From positions 1-42,463 of the forward strand of contig JBAYFO010000029.1 of NCBI GenBank assembly GCA_041667115.1: a DNA stretch of 42,463 nt. Reading direction: 5' to 3'. The stretch's first letter is position 1, and every line of letters begins with the position of its first letter. Origin of the DNA: UBA1563 sp041667115 (lineage in GTDB: Bacteria > Bacteroidota > Ignavibacteria > Ignavibacteriales > Ignavibacteriaceae). A program made the translations under genes and the position numbers. A model generated the notes under the pieces. That model was not told the DNA's origin. It did no database searches and was given only the letters and a program-made list of their open reading frames with translations. Positions 41,537 to 42,463 of the stretch are shown piece by piece.

Positions 41537-42463
41537 ATGGCAGAATCCGAACAAGATCAATCAAAAAATAGAGCTCCAAAACCGAATGGGAGACAGGGAA
41601 ATTACAGAAAAACCAAACCTTATCTGAAAAAGCCTACAAAAATTGTTGCTTCAAAAGTCTCAATCGTAATTCCTTTGTTCAATGAGGAAGAATCACTGCA
41701 ACCCCTTTCCAGCGAGATTACAAAGGTTTGTACCGAGAGTCATCTGGACTTTGAAGTGATTTTTGTTGATGACGGAAGTACGGACAACTCATTAAAAGTT
41801 ATTAAAGATATTTGCCGGGCGGATGCGCATTACAAATATGTTAGTTTCCAGAAAAATTACGGAAAAGCCGCTGCCTTGCAGGTTGGTTTTTCAAGAGTTA
41901 CCGGTGGTTACGTTATTACTATGGATGCGGATCTGCAGGACGACCCGAAAGAAATTCCTAATCTTCTTAAAAAATTGAACGAAGGCTATGATCTCGTTTC
42001 CGGCTGGAAAAAAGTGAGATACGACCCGTTTATAAAAAGACAATCTTCCAAGTTTTTCAATTTTGTTACCCGTGTTATGAGTGGAATTAAACTTCACGAT
42101 TTCAACTGCGGATTAAAAGCTTACCGCCGCTCAGTAGTCCGTCAAATAAAAGTTTATGGCGAATTACACAGATATATGCCGGTGCTTGCCCATTGGAACG
42201 GCTTTTCCGTTACTGAAATTCCCGTTCAGCATCACCCAAGGCGGTACGGGAAAACGAAATTTGGTATATCACGCTTCTTTAAAGGATTTATTGATCTGGT
42301 TACCGTTACATTTGTTACCCGGTACATCAAACGCCCGATGCATCTTTTCGGATTTCTCGGAGCTTTTTCTTTTTTCGTTGGATTTATTGTAAACGGATAT
42401 TTAACCCTCGAATGGATAAACGGGAAACCGTTGAGCAACAGACCAATGTTGTTTTTGGGAATG
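41537..42463 (+). CDS. Family-2 glycosyltransferase (DPM/GtrB-like), cut by window end
   Basis: Open reading frame from ATG at 41537 with no stop before 42463 (309 codons). After a basic Lys/Asn/Gln-rich 50-residue N terminus comes a GT-A domain: VSIVIPLFNEEESLQPL, FEVIFVDDGSTDNSL, KNYGKAAALQVGF, VITMDADLQDDPKEIP (DxD region) and FNCGLKAYRRSVV. C-terminal: RRYGKTKFGISRFFKGFIDLVTV and membrane helices starting at LFGFLGAFSFFVGFI. This matches polyprenyl-phosphate mannosyl/glucosyltransferases (GtrB, DPM1-like), which charge undecaprenyl phosphate. Confidence 0.93.
   Translation, partial: MAESEQDQSKNRAPKPNGRQGNYRKTKPYLKKPTKIVASKVSIVIPLFNEEESLQPLSSEITKVCTESHLDFEVIFVDDGSTDNSLKVIKDICRADAHYKYVSFQKNYGKAAALQVGFSRVTGGYVITMDADLQDDPKEIPNLLKKLNEGYDLVSGWKKVRYDPFIKRQSSKFFNFVTRVMSGIKLHDFNCGLKAYRRSVVRQIKVYGELHRYMPVLAHWNGFSVTEIPVQHHPRRYGKTKFGISRFFKGFIDLVTVTFVTRYIKRPMHLFGFLGAFSFFVGFIVNGYLTLEWINGKPLSNRPMLFLGM

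Overview
The window is a chromosomal segment from an A+T-rich Gram-negative bacterium of the Bacteroidota/Chlorobiota/Ignavibacteriota group, most likely an Ignavibacteria-type organism. This rests on gene content: an 889-residue secreted Asp-box protein ends in a type IX secretion (Por) sorting tail with the NYPNPFNP signature; there are periplasmic-propeller and LytS/LytTR two-component systems; and several promoters resemble the Bacteroidota TAnnTTTG type. Many genes keep Shine-Dalgarno sequences and TTG/GTG starts are common. No rRNA, tRNA, IS element, phage gene or CRISPR array was seen.

Layout. 1-4080 is a conserved translation block (rplM, rpsI, rpsB, tsf, pyrH, frr) with a hairpin terminator between tsf and pyrH and another after frr. 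4176-9252 is an envelope/nucleotide group: a YkuD-like protein with Ser in place of the catalytic Cys, a lipoprotein, an Omp85/TamA-like barrel, yicC, gmk and rpoZ. 9408-14279 holds a family-4 uracil-DNA glycosylase, dnaB, a DUF1460 protein, and on the minus strand nfo and an RmlD-like reductase. 14624-15892 is a DAACS symporter. 16077-19788 is an envelope run: KdsC-like phosphatase, exported transglutaminase, small outer-membrane-like protein, RmlB. 19966-29233 holds a PafA-like phosphatase, a PEGA lipoprotein, a DUF2892 protein, a GroES-like protein, hutH overlapping hflX, an orphan MlaE permease and a MaeB malic enzyme with its phosphotransacetylase-like domain.

29389-36532 (minus strand) is the most interesting locus: a propeller-type sensor kinase, a NarL-type response regulator, a pair of tiny ORFs and the large secreted propeller protein. 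Three promoters here (before the regulator, the tiny ORFs and the secreted protein) carry the same dyad, ACAC-N4-GTGT, always 19 nt from a TAnnTTTS element, which puts the dyad at about -41.5. I infer a small local regulon driven by this two-component pair.

36691-38034 contains a CPHC thioredoxin-like/two-TM protein pair, a terminator and a strictly phased 21-bp degenerate repeat array (about 19 units without net indel). gdhA, a LytS/LytTR pair and a truncated family-2 glycosyltransferase complete the window. Five intergenic sites carry degenerate 7-bp-period arrays; two of them turn into their own reverse complement halfway.
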